In this document: positions 52,379-61,218 of the stretch, one piece after another | Layout of the letters: the number at the start of each line of letters is the position of its first letter | Numbering within the stretch: position 1 is the stretch's first letter | Assembly: GCF_018642165.1 (NCBI RefSeq) | Contig: NZ_JAHHZM010000009.1 | Location: 1-64,000, forward strand | Source of the DNA: Echinicola shivajiensis | GTDB taxonomy: Bacteria; Bacteroidota; Bacteroidia; Cytophagales; Cyclobacteriaceae | Length of the DNA: 64,000 nt | Direction of reading: 5' to 3' | Translations under genes and position numbers: made by a program | The notes under the pieces: generated by a model | The model's database searches: none | Told to the model about the DNA's origin: nothing | Seen by the model: only the letters and a program-made list of their open reading frames with translations

Positions 52379-52726
52379 ATGAATTTAGTAGACGAATTCA
52401 ACGAGTACCGCGCCAAGATGAACGAAAAGATACTTGGAGAAGACAATAAAGTGCTTAAGCGCATTTTTAATCTGGACACCAATGCCTTTTCCGAAGGAGC
52501 AGTAGATGTTAAATCAAAAGAAATGATTGGCTTAGCTTGCTCTATGGTTTTACGATGTGATGATTGCGTCCGTTATCACCTGGGTAAATGCCATGAAGTG
52601 GGTCTCAGCAAAGAACAAGTTTTTGAAGTGTTTTCTATTGCCAATCTTATTGGAGGAACCATAGTAATTCCACATCTACGCAAAGCAGTTGAATACTGGG
52701 AAGAGTTAGAACAACAAAAAGGATAA
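52379..52726 (+). CDS. Carboxymuconolactone decarboxylase/AhpD-like protein
   Basis: The 115-aa protein has the AhpD-type redox helix CSMVLRCDDCVRYHLGKC, with CxxC and the following histidine, and the C-terminal SIANLIGGTIVIPHLRKAV. Such proteins are peroxidase partners or thiol oxidoreductases. It overlaps the next gene by one base (stop TAA/ATG), so the two form an operon that starts the plus-strand run toward mnmG. Confidence 0.9.
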   Translation: MNLVDEFNEYRAKMNEKILGEDNKVLKRIFNLDTNAFSEGAVDVKSKEMIGLACSMVLRCDDCVRYHLGKCHEVGLSKEQVFEVFSIANLIGGTIVIPHLRKAVEYWEELEQQKG

Positions 52727-53088
52727 TGTTAAAGAAAGATCTAGATCTTGAAAAAAGATGGGAAAAACTCCTGATCGGCCTGCACGATCTTATCGGCAAA
52801 AAACCGGCTGATTTAAATGGAGTGCTTTTCATTATAGGTGTTCAAGAACTTGGACAGGGTATCAAAAACTTCAGTAAGGAGCAAAAGCAGGATTTAATGC
52901 ATATTGCCATCTGTAAGGTTTTGAGTCTTGCTGGATTTTATGAGCTTGATTTTATAGATCAAGATGGTTGGCCGCACTGGAAATTAGTGAAAGAACTGCC
53001 CCATTTTGACATCTTGGAACAGGAAAAACTACTCAAAATCCAAGTCTTGGAATATTTCGAAAAAGAATTTGAAATAGACATTAATTAG
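52726..53088 (+). CDS. Conserved Bacteroidota hypothetical protein
   Basis: The 120-aa acidic protein is mostly helical, with GVLFIIGVQELGQG, QDLMHIAICKVLSLAGFYEL and HWKLVKELPHF. No signal peptide or known domain is recognised. The one-base overlap with the AhpD-like gene indicates coupled translation. Its repeated presence beside AhpD genes in Bacteroidota is recalled but not verified here. Confidence 0.7.
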   Translation: MLKKDLDLEKRWEKLLIGLHDLIGKKPADLNGVLFIIGVQELGQGIKNFSKEQKQDLMHIAICKVLSLAGFYELDFIDQDGWPHWKLVKELPHFDILEQEKLLKIQVLEYFEKEFEIDIN

Positions 53089-53171
53089 ATAAAATACTTT
53101 AAATAAAAATACAAATTAGTCGTAAAGGATAATTATTAGACCGAAGACAGCTATAAAAAACCTATTACAAT

Positions 53172-53933
53172 ATGAATATAGTATCCTATAATGTCAATGG
53201 TATTAGAGCCGCTATGAGAAAAGGTTTTACCGAATGGCTGGCAGAATATTCACCAGACATCATCGGATTACAGGAAATTAAAGCCACAGAAGACCAAATA
53301 GAAGTTAATCTATTAGAAGATTTGGGATACCATTGTTATTGGTACCCAGCTGTAAAAAAAGGCTATAGCGGAGTTGCGATAATGAGTAAGGAAAAACCTA
53401 AACATATAGAATATGGTATGGGAGTACAATCATTCGATGATGAAGGTAGAATGATTAGAGCTGATTACGAGGATTTTTCTTTCATCAGCGCATATTTCCC
53501 CTCTGGAACAACAGGAGGTCCGAGGCAAGATTTCAAATATGACTTCCTGGATGATATTTACGGTTATTCTCAAGACTTAAAGCAAAAACTGCCGAATTTA
53601 ATCCTCAGCGGGGATTATAATATATGCCATAAGGCCATTGATATTCATAATCCAATAAGCAACAAGAACACTTCAGGTTTCTTACCAGAAGAAAGGGCTT
53701 GGATGGATAAGTTTACAGCATCTGGTTTTGATGACAGTTTCAGGTTGATCAACCAAGATCCTCACCAATATTCTTGGTGGAGTTATAGAGCCAATGCTAG
53801 AAACAACAACAAAGGTTGGAGAATAGATTACCATATGACAAGTTCCCCTATGAAAAACAGAGTAAAGGGAGCGAGCATATTAGCAGATATAGTTCATTCA
53901 GATCATTGTCCAATTTCACTGGAAATTGAATAG
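53172..53933 (+). CDS. xth: Exodeoxyribonuclease III
   Basis: The 253-aa protein carries the endonuclease/exonuclease/phosphatase fold of ExoIII: the metal glutamate in IIGLQEIKAT, the ISAYFPSGT strand, LSGDYNICHKAIDIHNP, and the catalytic SDHCPI near the C-terminus. GWRIDYHMTSS is the usual penultimate motif. It is an AP endonuclease acting in base excision repair. It lies in the plus-strand run with the ATP-binding protein, ybeY and mnmG. Confidence 0.96.
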   Translation: MNIVSYNVNGIRAAMRKGFTEWLAEYSPDIIGLQEIKATEDQIEVNLLEDLGYHCYWYPAVKKGYSGVAIMSKEKPKHIEYGMGVQSFDDEGRMIRADYEDFSFISAYFPSGTTGGPRQDFKYDFLDDIYGYSQDLKQKLPNLILSGDYNICHKAIDIHNPISNKNTSGFLPEERAWMDKFTASGFDDSFRLINQDPHQYSWWSYRANARNNNKGWRIDYHMTSSPMKNRVKGASILADIVHSDHCPISLEIE

Positions 53934-53971
53934 GTATATATATTAGGAAGATAAACAATAATATAAGCTTA

Positions 53972-54373
53972 ATGAAATCAATAAAAATTTCTATCCCTTC
54001 TCTAATTGAGAATATAAAGATCATAGAAAGCTTCATTGACAATGCGAAGGAGAAATTCCAGATCAATGACGACATCTATGGAAATATCATGATTTCAGTC
54101 ACGGAATGTGTCAGCAATGCCATAATCCATGGAAATCGGGGAGACGCTCAAAAGACTGTAAAACTGGAACTCACTTTCCTCGAAGACCAATTGAAGTTTA
54201 TTATTGAAGATGAAGGCAAAGGCTTTGATTTTGATAACTTACAAGACCCTACAGCACCAGAAAATATTGAAAAATCTGGAGGCAGGGGAGTATTCATCAT
54301 GAAAAACCTTTGTGACGAAGTAAAATTTGAAGAAGAGGGCAAAAAAACAGTATTAACTTTCTACATGAATTAA
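53972..54373 (+). CDS. RsbW/SpoIIAB-like ATP-binding protein
   Basis: The 133-aa protein is a stand-alone GHKL ATPase domain: N box VTECVSNAIIHGN, G1 box DEGKGFDF, G2 box GGRGVFIMKNL. It resembles anti-sigma factor kinases and the Bacteroidota ATP-binding proteins always found just before ybeY. No anti-anti-sigma gene is adjacent, so the partner is unknown. It lies 2 bp before ybeY and is co-transcribed with it. Confidence 0.85.
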   Translation: MKSIKISIPSLIENIKIIESFIDNAKEKFQINDDIYGNIMISVTECVSNAIIHGNRGDAQKTVKLELTFLEDQLKFIIEDEGKGFDFDNLQDPTAPENIEKSGGRGVFIMKNLCDEVKFEEEGKKTVLTFYMN

Positions 54374-54374
54374 T

Positions 54375-54812
54375 ATGGCCATTAATTTCTTCCAAGAAGA
54401 CATCAAATACAATCTTCCTCAAAAAAATTTAAGCAAGAAATGGCTAAGGCAGATTGCCCAAAAAGAAGGCTACTCCATTTCTGACTTAAACTATATATTC
54501 TGTACAGACGAATACCTACATCAAATAAATGTAGAATATCTGAACCATGACACCTATACTGACATTATCACCTTTGATAATTCCGAAGAAGAAAATAAAA
54601 TCGAAAGTGACATCTTCATCAGTATAGAAAGGGTCAAAGAAAATTCCAAAACAGAAGGACAAGAATTTCAAAAAGAAATACTTAGAGTATTAAGTCATGG
54701 AATCCTCCATCTCTGTGGATACAAAGACAAATCAAAAGAAGAAGCGCTACTAATGAGAAAAAAGGAAGACGAATCCATAGATTCCTTTTTTCAATTAACA
54801 GAACATAAATAA
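54375..54812 (+). CDS. ybeY: rRNA maturation endoribonuclease YbeY
   Basis: YbeY processes rRNA and supports 70S quality control. The 145-aa protein has TYTDIITFDNS and the metal-binding HGILHLCGYKDK. The third zinc histidine of the canonical HxxxHxxxxxH is Asp here (GYKDK instead of GYDH), a variant recalled in other Bacteroidota. The gene overlaps no neighbour but ends one base before the first parS-like site, so its transcript runs into the parS cluster. Confidence 0.93.
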   Translation: MAINFFQEDIKYNLPQKNLSKKWLRQIAQKEGYSISDLNYIFCTDEYLHQINVEYLNHDTYTDIITFDNSEEENKIESDIFISIERVKENSKTEGQEFQKEILRVLSHGILHLCGYKDKSKEEALLMRKKEDESIDSFFQLTEHK

Positions 54813-54828
54813 CGTTCCACGTGGAACA
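54813..54828. other. parS site 1
   Basis: The 16-mer cgttccacgtggaaca differs at one end base from the ParB-binding consensus TGTTNCACGTGNAACA. It is the first of four such sites in 162 bp between ybeY and mnmG. Confidence 0.85.
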
Positions 54829-54868
54829 TCATCTTAAAAACAATATGATAACACATTAAGTTATCACA

Positions 54869-54884
54869 TGTTCCACGTGAAACA
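54869..54884. other. parS site 2
   Basis: The 16-mer tgttccacgtgaaaca fits the ParB-binding consensus exactly on one half and with the C variant on the other. Confidence 0.9.
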
Positions 54885-54914
54885 CTATATATAATTAAGA
54901 AAAATATTCAAGAC

Positions 54915-54930
54915 TGTTTCACGTGAAACA
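54915..54930. other. parS site 3
   Basis: The 16-mer tgtttcacgtgaaaca is the perfect palindromic parS consensus, matching the classic Bacillus subtilis site. Confidence 0.93.
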
Positions 54931-54958
54931 GTAAAAATGAATAAATAAAAACCAAACA

Positions 54959-54974
54959 TGTTCCACGTGGAACA
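54959..54974. other. parS site 4
   Basis: The 16-mer tgttccacgtggaaca is a perfect palindrome of the CC/GG variant. It lies 20 bp before the mnmG start, so ParB bound here could affect mnmG transcription or translation start. Confidence 0.92.
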
Positions 54975-54993
54975 GTAATAAAATTATTAAAAT

Positions 54994-56859
54994 ATGTTTC
55001 CAGAATACGACGTAATAGTAGTAGGGGCTGGTCATGCGGGTTGTGAAGCCGCACATGCAGCAGCAAAGATGGGGAGTTCAGTGCTTTTATGTACCATGAA
55101 CATGAATACTATTGCCCAAATGTCATGCAATCCAGCTATGGGTGGCGTAGCAAAAGGGCAAATCGTTAGGGAAATTGACGCACTTGGTGGTCAATCTGGT
55201 ATTATTTCCGATAAATCCATGATCCAATTCCGTATGCTGAACCGTTCTAAAGGTCCAGCTATGTGGTCTCCAAGATCACAGAATGATAGAATGCGCTTTG
55301 CGGAGGAATGGAGATTGGCATTAGAAAGAACACCAAATGTGGATTTTTGGCAAGAAATGATCACTGGTTTGATCGTAAAAGACAAACGTGTAATAGGAGT
55401 AAGGACTAGTATTGGTCTAGAAATAAAAGCAAAATCTGTTGTCCTAACAAACGGCACATTCTTGAATGGACTAATTCATATAGGTGAAAAGCAATTTGGT
55501 GGTGGTAGAACAGGTGAAGCAGCAGCTAGGGGAATCACTGAGCAATTGGTGGAATTAGGTTTCGAGGCAGGTAGAATGAAGACAGGAACTCCTCCAAGGG
55601 TAGATGGAAGGAGCTTGGATTACTCTAAAATGGAAGTTCAATATGGGGATGAAAAGCCTGAAAAGTTCTCCTTTTCTGATGAAACCACCCCATTAAAAGA
55701 GCAAAGAACCTGTTGGATAACCTATACAAATAAGGAAGTTCACGAAACACTGGAGACTGGTTTTGACAGATCTCCTATGTTTAATGGAAGAATTCAAGGT
55801 TTAGGGCCTCGATATTGTCCATCTATCGAAGATAAAATCAACAGGTTTGCAGAACGCGATAGGCATCAAATATTCGTTGAGCCTGAAGGTTGGGATACAG
55901 TAGAGATATACGTTAATGGATTTTCCACATCCTTGCCAGAAGATGTTCAATATAAAGCAATACGCAAAATACAAGGTTTTGAGAACTGCAAAATGTTCCG
56001 GCCAGGTTATGCCATTGAATACGATTTTTTTCCACCAACGCAATTGAAGCTAACCCTGGAAACCCAATTGGTAGAAAACCTATTTTTCGCAGGACAAATC
56101 AACGGTACCACAGGTTATGAGGAAGCCGCTTCACAAGGTTTAATAGCTGGGATGAATGCAGCACAAAAGGTCAAGGAAGAAGCGCCTTTTATCCTTAAAA
56201 GATCCGACGCTTATATTGGTGTATTGATTGATGATCTGATCAATAAAGGGACAGAAGAACCGTATAGAATGTTTACTTCTAGAGCCGAATTCCGTCTCTT
56301 ATTAAGACAGGATAATGCTGATTTACGATTGACTCAACTAGGGCATAAAGTTGGCTTGGCGTCAGATGAGAGGCTTGACAAAATGATGGACAAAAAGAAT
56401 GATACTGCCAAACTGATCAATGATCTCAAGCAGAAAAAGCTTAGTCCTGAAAGTATCAATACAGGTTTAGAAGATCTGCAAACAGCTTCAATTAAGGAAA
56501 AAATAACTGTAGAAAAACTATTAAAAAGACCTCAGCTAGGTTTACAAAGTATTAAGAATTTAGATAAGGAATTAAATAGCTATCTAAGTAAGTATCCAAA
56601 AGAAGTATTAGAACAGGCAGAAATCCAGGTCAAATACAATAGCTATATAGAGAAGGAACAGCAGATGGTAGAAAAGCTCAATAATATGGAGAATTTCAAA
56701 ATACCTCTTGACTTTGACTATCTATCTGTACCCGCTCTATCCGCAGAGGGCAAACAAAAACTTAACAAAGTAAGACCAGAAACCCTAGGGCAAGCATCAA
56801 GAATCAGTGGCGTATCACCAGCTGATTTATCCATACTCACAGTATATTTAGGAAGATAA
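54994..56859 (+). CDS. mnmG: tRNA uridine-5-carboxymethylaminomethyl(34) synthesis enzyme MnmG
   Basis: MnmG (GidA) works with MnmE to modify the wobble uridine of several tRNAs. The FAD-binding VVGAGHAGCEAAHAA is at residue 8, and the family signatures GPRYCPSIEDK, EPEGWDTVEIYVNGFSTSL, FRPGYAIEYDFFPP and AGQINGTTGYEEAASQGL are all present. The 621-aa length is normal. Four parS sites sit directly upstream. gidA beside parS and near the replication origin is a classic arrangement and is consistent with the DnaA-box region after the next two genes. Confidence 0.98.
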   Translation: MFPEYDVIVVGAGHAGCEAAHAAAKMGSSVLLCTMNMNTIAQMSCNPAMGGVAKGQIVREIDALGGQSGIISDKSMIQFRMLNRSKGPAMWSPRSQNDRMRFAEEWRLALERTPNVDFWQEMITGLIVKDKRVIGVRTSIGLEIKAKSVVLTNGTFLNGLIHIGEKQFGGGRTGEAAARGITEQLVELGFEAGRMKTGTPPRVDGRSLDYSKMEVQYGDEKPEKFSFSDETTPLKEQRTCWITYTNKEVHETLETGFDRSPMFNGRIQGLGPRYCPSIEDKINRFAERDRHQIFVEPEGWDTVEIYVNGFSTSLPEDVQYKAIRKIQGFENCKMFRPGYAIEYDFFPPTQLKLTLETQLVENLFFAGQINGTTGYEEAASQGLIAGMNAAQKVKEEAPFILKRSDAYIGVLIDDLINKGTEEPYRMFTSRAEFRLLLRQDNADLRLTQLGHKVGLASDERLDKMMDKKNDTAKLINDLKQKKLSPESINTGLEDLQTASIKEKITVEKLLKRPQLGLQSIKNLDKELNSYLSKYPKEVLEQAEIQVKYNSYIEKEQQMVEKLNNMENFKIPLDFDYLSVPALSAEGKQKLNKVRPETLGQASRISGVSPADLSILTVYLGR

Positions 56860-56860
56860 C

Positions 56861-57748
56861 ATGTACGATAGATTAACCAAATGTCCACTTTGCCAGAGTG
56901 GACTTTTTATTAATCATTTGGTGGTAAAGGATCATAGTGTTTCGCAAGAATCCTTTACCATTTGCAAATGTAATAACTGTAATTTTTTATTTACCAATCC
57001 AAGACCAGACCAAAAACATATTGGTGATTATTATAAATCAGAAGACTATATTTCACATACCGATAAATCCACCAATCTGGTCAACTTCATTTACAAGCAA
57101 GTAAGAAAATTTACATTAAAGCAAAAGGTAAACTGGATCAATAAATACAGTAACAAGAAGGGAAGGCTTTTGGATTTTGGATGTGGTACCGGACATTTTC
57201 TTAACCAGGCAAAAGAAGATGGATGGCAATGCATTGGACACGAACCTAGCGAAGATGCAGCAACTATTGCAAGCAATAATTTCAATCTCTGTATATATCA
57301 TACCCCTCAGGAATTAACCAAGGAAAAGAAGTTTGATGCGATAACACTATTCCATGTATTAGAGCATGTCCATGATCTAAGAGGTACCATGGATCTACTA
57401 TTAAACAGACTGAAGAAAAGAGGAACACTGTATCTGGCAGTCCCTAATTATGATTCATATGACTCTAAATTGTTCAAGGAGGATTGGGCATCCTTGGATG
57501 TACCAAGACATCTATACCATTTCACACAAGAAACCATGCAATTCTTGGCAGATGAATTCGATCTGAGAATAATAGCCAAAGAACCGATGCCTTTTGACAG
57601 TTACTATGTCTCAATTTTATCCAACAGTATAAAATATAAAAGGAAAAATCTAATTAATTCCTTTATAACTGGATATAAGTCTAACAAAAGTGCAAAAACA
57701 AATAATAATAACTATTCAAGCATATTGTTTATATTAAAGAAAAAATGA
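56861..57748 (+). CDS. Class I SAM-dependent methyltransferase with zinc ribbon
   Basis: The 295-aa protein starts with a CxxC...CxxC ribbon (LTKCPLCQSG and ICKCNNCNFLF). The SAM fold follows: motif I RLLDFGCGTGHFLNQAK and the LFHVLEHVHD acidic region. This is the Methyltransf_23/UbiE-like type often linked to cell-surface sugar or lipid modification. Substrate unknown. It starts 1 bp after mnmG and overlaps the Ig-like lipoprotein gene by 4 bp, so all three are in one operon. Confidence 0.85.
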   Translation: MYDRLTKCPLCQSGLFINHLVVKDHSVSQESFTICKCNNCNFLFTNPRPDQKHIGDYYKSEDYISHTDKSTNLVNFIYKQVRKFTLKQKVNWINKYSNKKGRLLDFGCGTGHFLNQAKEDGWQCIGHEPSEDAATIASNNFNLCIYHTPQELTKEKKFDAITLFHVLEHVHDLRGTMDLLLNRLKKRGTLYLAVPNYDSYDSKLFKEDWASLDVPRHLYHFTQETMQFLADEFDLRIIAKEPMPFDSYYVSILSNSIKYKRKNLINSFITGYKSNKSAKTNNNNYSSILFILKKK

Positions 57749-59475
57749 ATAGCAGGTTATACCAAATATCATTAGCTTTTATAGCTATAGTTTTTTGCTA
57801 TGCTTGTGCAAAGCAAAGTTCCCCTATGGGTGGACCCAAAGATGAAGATCCACCCCAATTACTTTCATCTAATCCGCCAGACCAATCACTAAACATCAAA
57901 CCAGAAAACATTACTTTAGAGTTTGATGAATATATTAAAACTGACAATCCAACCAGGAATATCATTATTACTCCAAGTCTGGAAAAGGATAAAATGGAGA
58001 TCTTGGCTGTAAAGAATACTTTGCGTATCAAAATCAACCAGGAAGTAGAGGACAGTACCACCTACGTTTTTAACTTCCAAAAAAGCATACAAGACATTTC
58101 TGAGAGTAATCCTGCAATGAACCTAAAGCTTGTTTTCTCAACAGGGAATATGATAGACAGTCTTAAATTTTCTGGTACGGTCGATTACGTCTTTCCTCAA
58201 AAAACAGCAGAAATAAAAGATGTCCTTGTTGGTCTTTACAGAATAGAAGATGATACAATGGATATTTTCACGGATCCTCCATATTATATCAGTCAAGCAG
58301 ATTCAGCGGGTAGTTTTGAGATTACCAATATAAAAGCAGGAAAATACAGGGCATATGCTTTCCATGATGCCAATAATACTTCAAAAGCCGAATTCAAGAA
58401 TGAAAGGTATGGATTCATAGCTGATTCCATCGATATAATGAAAGATGTTAATGGTGTACATTTTAAACTTTTCAGAGGGGATCTTTCAGACTTTAAAATC
58501 AATAGATCCTCAGCTCTTGGCAGCAATTTCGATATAGTATTAAGTAAATCACCTTCTAGCCTACACGTGGAACATCCTGATTTGGGCAATGAATTATTTT
58601 ATAGATTAGAAGAAAAGCAAGTCCGCTTATATCATAAGAGTTTAAGAAATGACAGCACACAAATCAGATTAGTGTCAACTGATTCTGTTGGTTTCAAAAT
58701 AGACACCACGCTATATGCTTCCTTTATGGAAAGTGAAAGAAAGGCCCAAAAACTGGAAGCTTCACTCGATAAAAACAAAGAATTCCTACAGTCGATCAAA
58801 ACAAAGGTGACCTTTAATAAACCTATTTCAGAAATAAATTATGACTCACTATATGTTCAATATGATTCAGCATCATTTATTGAAATAAAACCTGAATTTT
58901 TAAGTTTTAGTGATAGTAGCAAGAGAACTGAATTATTGTTTAACATCCCCATCAACGATACACTGAGCAGTAATAGCTTTAATTTCCTTGCTGCTGATTC
59001 CAGCTTTATGGACATCGAAGAGCAGTACAATTCTTCTGCTCTTAAATCCTCTTTTAAACGCCTTCTTCAGGATGATTTGGCAGACGAAATAAGCGGAAAG
59101 GTATTGACCGAAGAACTTCCTATTATCATTCAATTAATCACGAAGGATGGTGATATCATACAAGAGCATTACCTAACAAATCAAAGCTCATATAGTTTTA
59201 AAAAAGTAAAAGCTGGAGAATACGAAATTAGGGCAATAATAGATCGCAATGGAAATAGAAAATGGGACCAAGGTAATTATTTCGAAAAACGACAACCTGA
59301 GCCTGTTTATTACTATTATGACGAGGAAAACAAAACCAGAAAGGTATTGTTGAGAGGAAGATGGACAAGACAGGATGTCAATATCAAAATCACACCAGAA
59401 TCAGGTTTGAATGGACTCGAAGAGCCTATTACTGATAGTTTAAACAATAATAAACCAACTATTGAAACAATGTAG
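57745..59475 (+). CDS. Ig-like (Big_5) domain lipoprotein
   Basis: The 576-aa protein has a lipoprotein signal (IAIVFCYACAK; Cys21 or so). A bacterial Ig-like domain of SbsA/Big_5 type follows at about 33-135 (PPQLLSSNPPDQSLNIKPEN and TLEFDEYIKTDNPTRNI). SSPMGGPKDEDPP is a recurrent Bacteroidota motif just after the anchor. The remaining 430 residues are strand-rich. It is probably in the outer membrane. The gene overlaps the upstream methyltransferase by 4 bp and ends in the oriC-like region. Confidence 0.8.
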   Translation: MNSRLYQISLAFIAIVFCYACAKQSSPMGGPKDEDPPQLLSSNPPDQSLNIKPENITLEFDEYIKTDNPTRNIIITPSLEKDKMEILAVKNTLRIKINQEVEDSTTYVFNFQKSIQDISESNPAMNLKLVFSTGNMIDSLKFSGTVDYVFPQKTAEIKDVLVGLYRIEDDTMDIFTDPPYYISQADSAGSFEITNIKAGKYRAYAFHDANNTSKAEFKNERYGFIADSIDIMKDVNGVHFKLFRGDLSDFKINRSSALGSNFDIVLSKSPSSLHVEHPDLGNELFYRLEEKQVRLYHKSLRNDSTQIRLVSTDSVGFKIDTTLYASFMESERKAQKLEASLDKNKEFLQSIKTKVTFNKPISEINYDSLYVQYDSASFIEIKPEFLSFSDSSKRTELLFNIPINDTLSSNSFNFLAADSSFMDIEEQYNSSALKSSFKRLLQDDLADEISGKVLTEELPIIIQLITKDGDIIQEHYLTNQSSYSFKKVKAGEYEIRAIIDRNGNRKWDQGNYFEKRQPEPVYYYYDEENKTRKVLLRGRWTRQDVNIKITPESGLNGLEEPITDSLNNNKPTIETM

Positions 59476-59531
59476 ATAAGTATGGAATATAGTGTTAATA
59501 ACTGTATAAAACTTATGGACAAAACTAGACT

Positions 59532-59568
59532 TATCCCGAAAGAGCATTCACTTTCGGGATATTTTTTT
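59532..59568 (+). terminator. Terminator at the left edge of the oriC-like region
   Basis: A perfect 11-bp inverted repeat, tatcccgaaag (59532-59542) and ctttcgggata (59551-59561), is followed by ATTTTTTT. It ends the mnmG operon before the DnaA-box cluster. Confidence 0.9.
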
Positions 59569-59574
59569 CCAGCC

Positions 59575-59880
59575 TGAGGATAACCACAATTTTGTAAACG
59601 TCTATCCACATTTATACACACACCAATTCATACACATTTGCAGAACACCAACTTTATACACAAAAAAAGATCATTTTTATGAAGTACTTAAATTATAACT
59701 ACTTACAAGTTGATAAACTGTGGATAGACGGTGTATTAAGTATGGAAAAACTATGATAAAACTGTTGGTAAAATCACCTTATAAACTTACCCACAAATCC
59801 ACAGCTTAATAACTGTAATAGTTTTTTATTTAAAAAAAGAATATATATAAATATATAGGATGTGGATGAATTAAGAATTG
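59575..59880. other. Candidate chromosomal replication origin (oriC)
   Basis: About nine sequences close to the DnaA box TTATNCACA cluster here. Exact matches (TTATACACA) are at 59612-59620 and 59654-59662. Eight-of-nine matches are at 59602 (ctatccaca), 59628 (tcatacaca), 59719 (tgtggatag, minus), 59787 (ttacccaca) and 59861 (tgtggatga, minus). Weaker matches are at 59580 and 59795. An AT-only-like tract at about 59819-59860 could be the unwinding element. The dnaA gene is not in the window. Four parS sites lie 5 kb away. Confidence 0.8.
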
Positions 59881-60321
59881 ACAAAAAAAGGAAGCTCAAT
59901 CGGTTCATCGAAATCAAACAATCAAGATTTGTTTAAAAATTTGAATTGATAAAAAAACTAAGCATTCTAAAGGTCTTTTAAGCTGTTTAAAAAAGTCAGA
60001 TGAGTAACGGTGGCTTAAAACTGATTAAATCGAAACAGAGGGGCTTAAAATAACCTAAAAAGGCATAAGCCAAATTGAGCTGAACCAAATAAATAAGGGC
60101 AGTATAAGAAAAGTGTTAAAATGGACATAAAAAAAATTAACCTATTGGAATATATCTTATGGGCAGAATAAAAGATTTTTTATTGTTCCAGTGTATCAAT
60201 TCAAATAAAAATCTGCCGAAAACAAATAAAAATGGATAAATTTAAAAAATAATGATCCCTCTGTCTTTATGGGATCATGGCCTGATTTTGGAGATTAAAA
60301 GGTTTCTAAAAGAACTTAATT
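59881..60321. other. Rest of the oriC-side intergenic region
   Basis: AT-rich DNA with no accepted gene. An 8-bp perfect inverted repeat, atgatccc (60252-60259) with gggatcat (60271-60278), lies just before the next gene; no T-run follows, so it is not a clear terminator. No tRNA seen. Confidence 0.5.
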
Positions 60322-61077
60322 ATGATTAAACGATTTTTCATCTTGATGCTTTTTGCCTTGGCTTTTCAAACTAGCATTGTCACAGCACAGGATAAAATAT
60401 ATTTTACAGATTTTTATGTTTCTGCTGGATTTAGGAATCAAGCTTTCAAAGAGCTTAGTGATTATTTACAAAATTCCGGTTACCAAACTTTTGATCAACA
60501 AACAGCAACTTTAGGAGGAGGAGTCTCTTATGTAGCTATGTCAGGAATGGGTTTATACGTAGAAACAGAGTTTAACCTGAACAGAAAGCGTTACAGCAAT
60601 GAATTTGTCAATTACCGGTATCTGCCCATTCATGTAACTGCTGGATTTCAGTATCATTGGATAAATACAACACTTCAAGATTGGAGATTTTATCCAAAAG
60701 TAGGTCTGTTTTATGGATCGACTTCATTGGATATGATAGCAAAGGATCTTAATACAGATTTCAATGAAAACCTGATGGGAGGAATGAATACAAGCTTTAT
60801 GTATCAAAGAAATATAGGGCTTAATATCAGCCTCAATGCAGATAAAATCTTGGGGGCATTTTTAAAGCCCACCACCCAAATAGGTGTATATTCGAGAATG
60901 GGATTACAAGTTGGATATATGCTTAATCTTTTTTCCAGTGTTACCAAGCTAAGGAGAAATTTTAATCCCGCCTTGCGTAAAGATTTAATCATTTCCAATG
61001 CACCCAAATTCGACCCTAGTGCTTTTTACCTCAAACTTAATTTTGCCATCGGAAAGTTTGAAAAGAAGAGTGAATAG
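60322..61077 (+). CDS. Outer-membrane beta-barrel-like exported protein
   Basis: The 251-aa protein has a signal peptide (MIKRFFILMLFALAFQTSI, cut near TAQD). Alternating amphipathic strands follow, for example YVSAGFRNQAF, GLYVETEFNLN, HVTAGFQYHWI, FYPKVGLFYG and GYMLNLFSSV, with a strand-type C-terminus (YLKLNFAIGKF). This is typical of small outer-membrane barrels. No specific family. It is the first gene after the oriC-like region and appears monocistronic. Confidence 0.7.
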   Translation: MIKRFFILMLFALAFQTSIVTAQDKIYFTDFYVSAGFRNQAFKELSDYLQNSGYQTFDQQTATLGGGVSYVAMSGMGLYVETEFNLNRKRYSNEFVNYRYLPIHVTAGFQYHWINTTLQDWRFYPKVGLFYGSTSLDMIAKDLNTDFNENLMGGMNTSFMYQRNIGLNISLNADKILGAFLKPTTQIGVYSRMGLQVGYMLNLFSSVTKLRRNFNPALRKDLIISNAPKFDPSAFYLKLNFAIGKFEKKSE

Positions 61078-61218
61078 TTGAAAAATTGTTTAGTCAAAAG
61101 AGCCTTTTAATTGATGATAAATAGCTATTTACTGTGTTGATTTCCCAATGAATCTAGATTAGTTATACAAAATTTATTTGACAATTCCAGTCTCAACCTT
61201 TAATACCAAAAAAATAAA

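Noticed and set aside
58562-58577. Fifth parS-like sequence (cacgtggaaca) in the Ig-like lipoprotein gene
   Set aside because: Only the right half matches; about 12 of 16 positions, inside coding sequence, so chance is likely.
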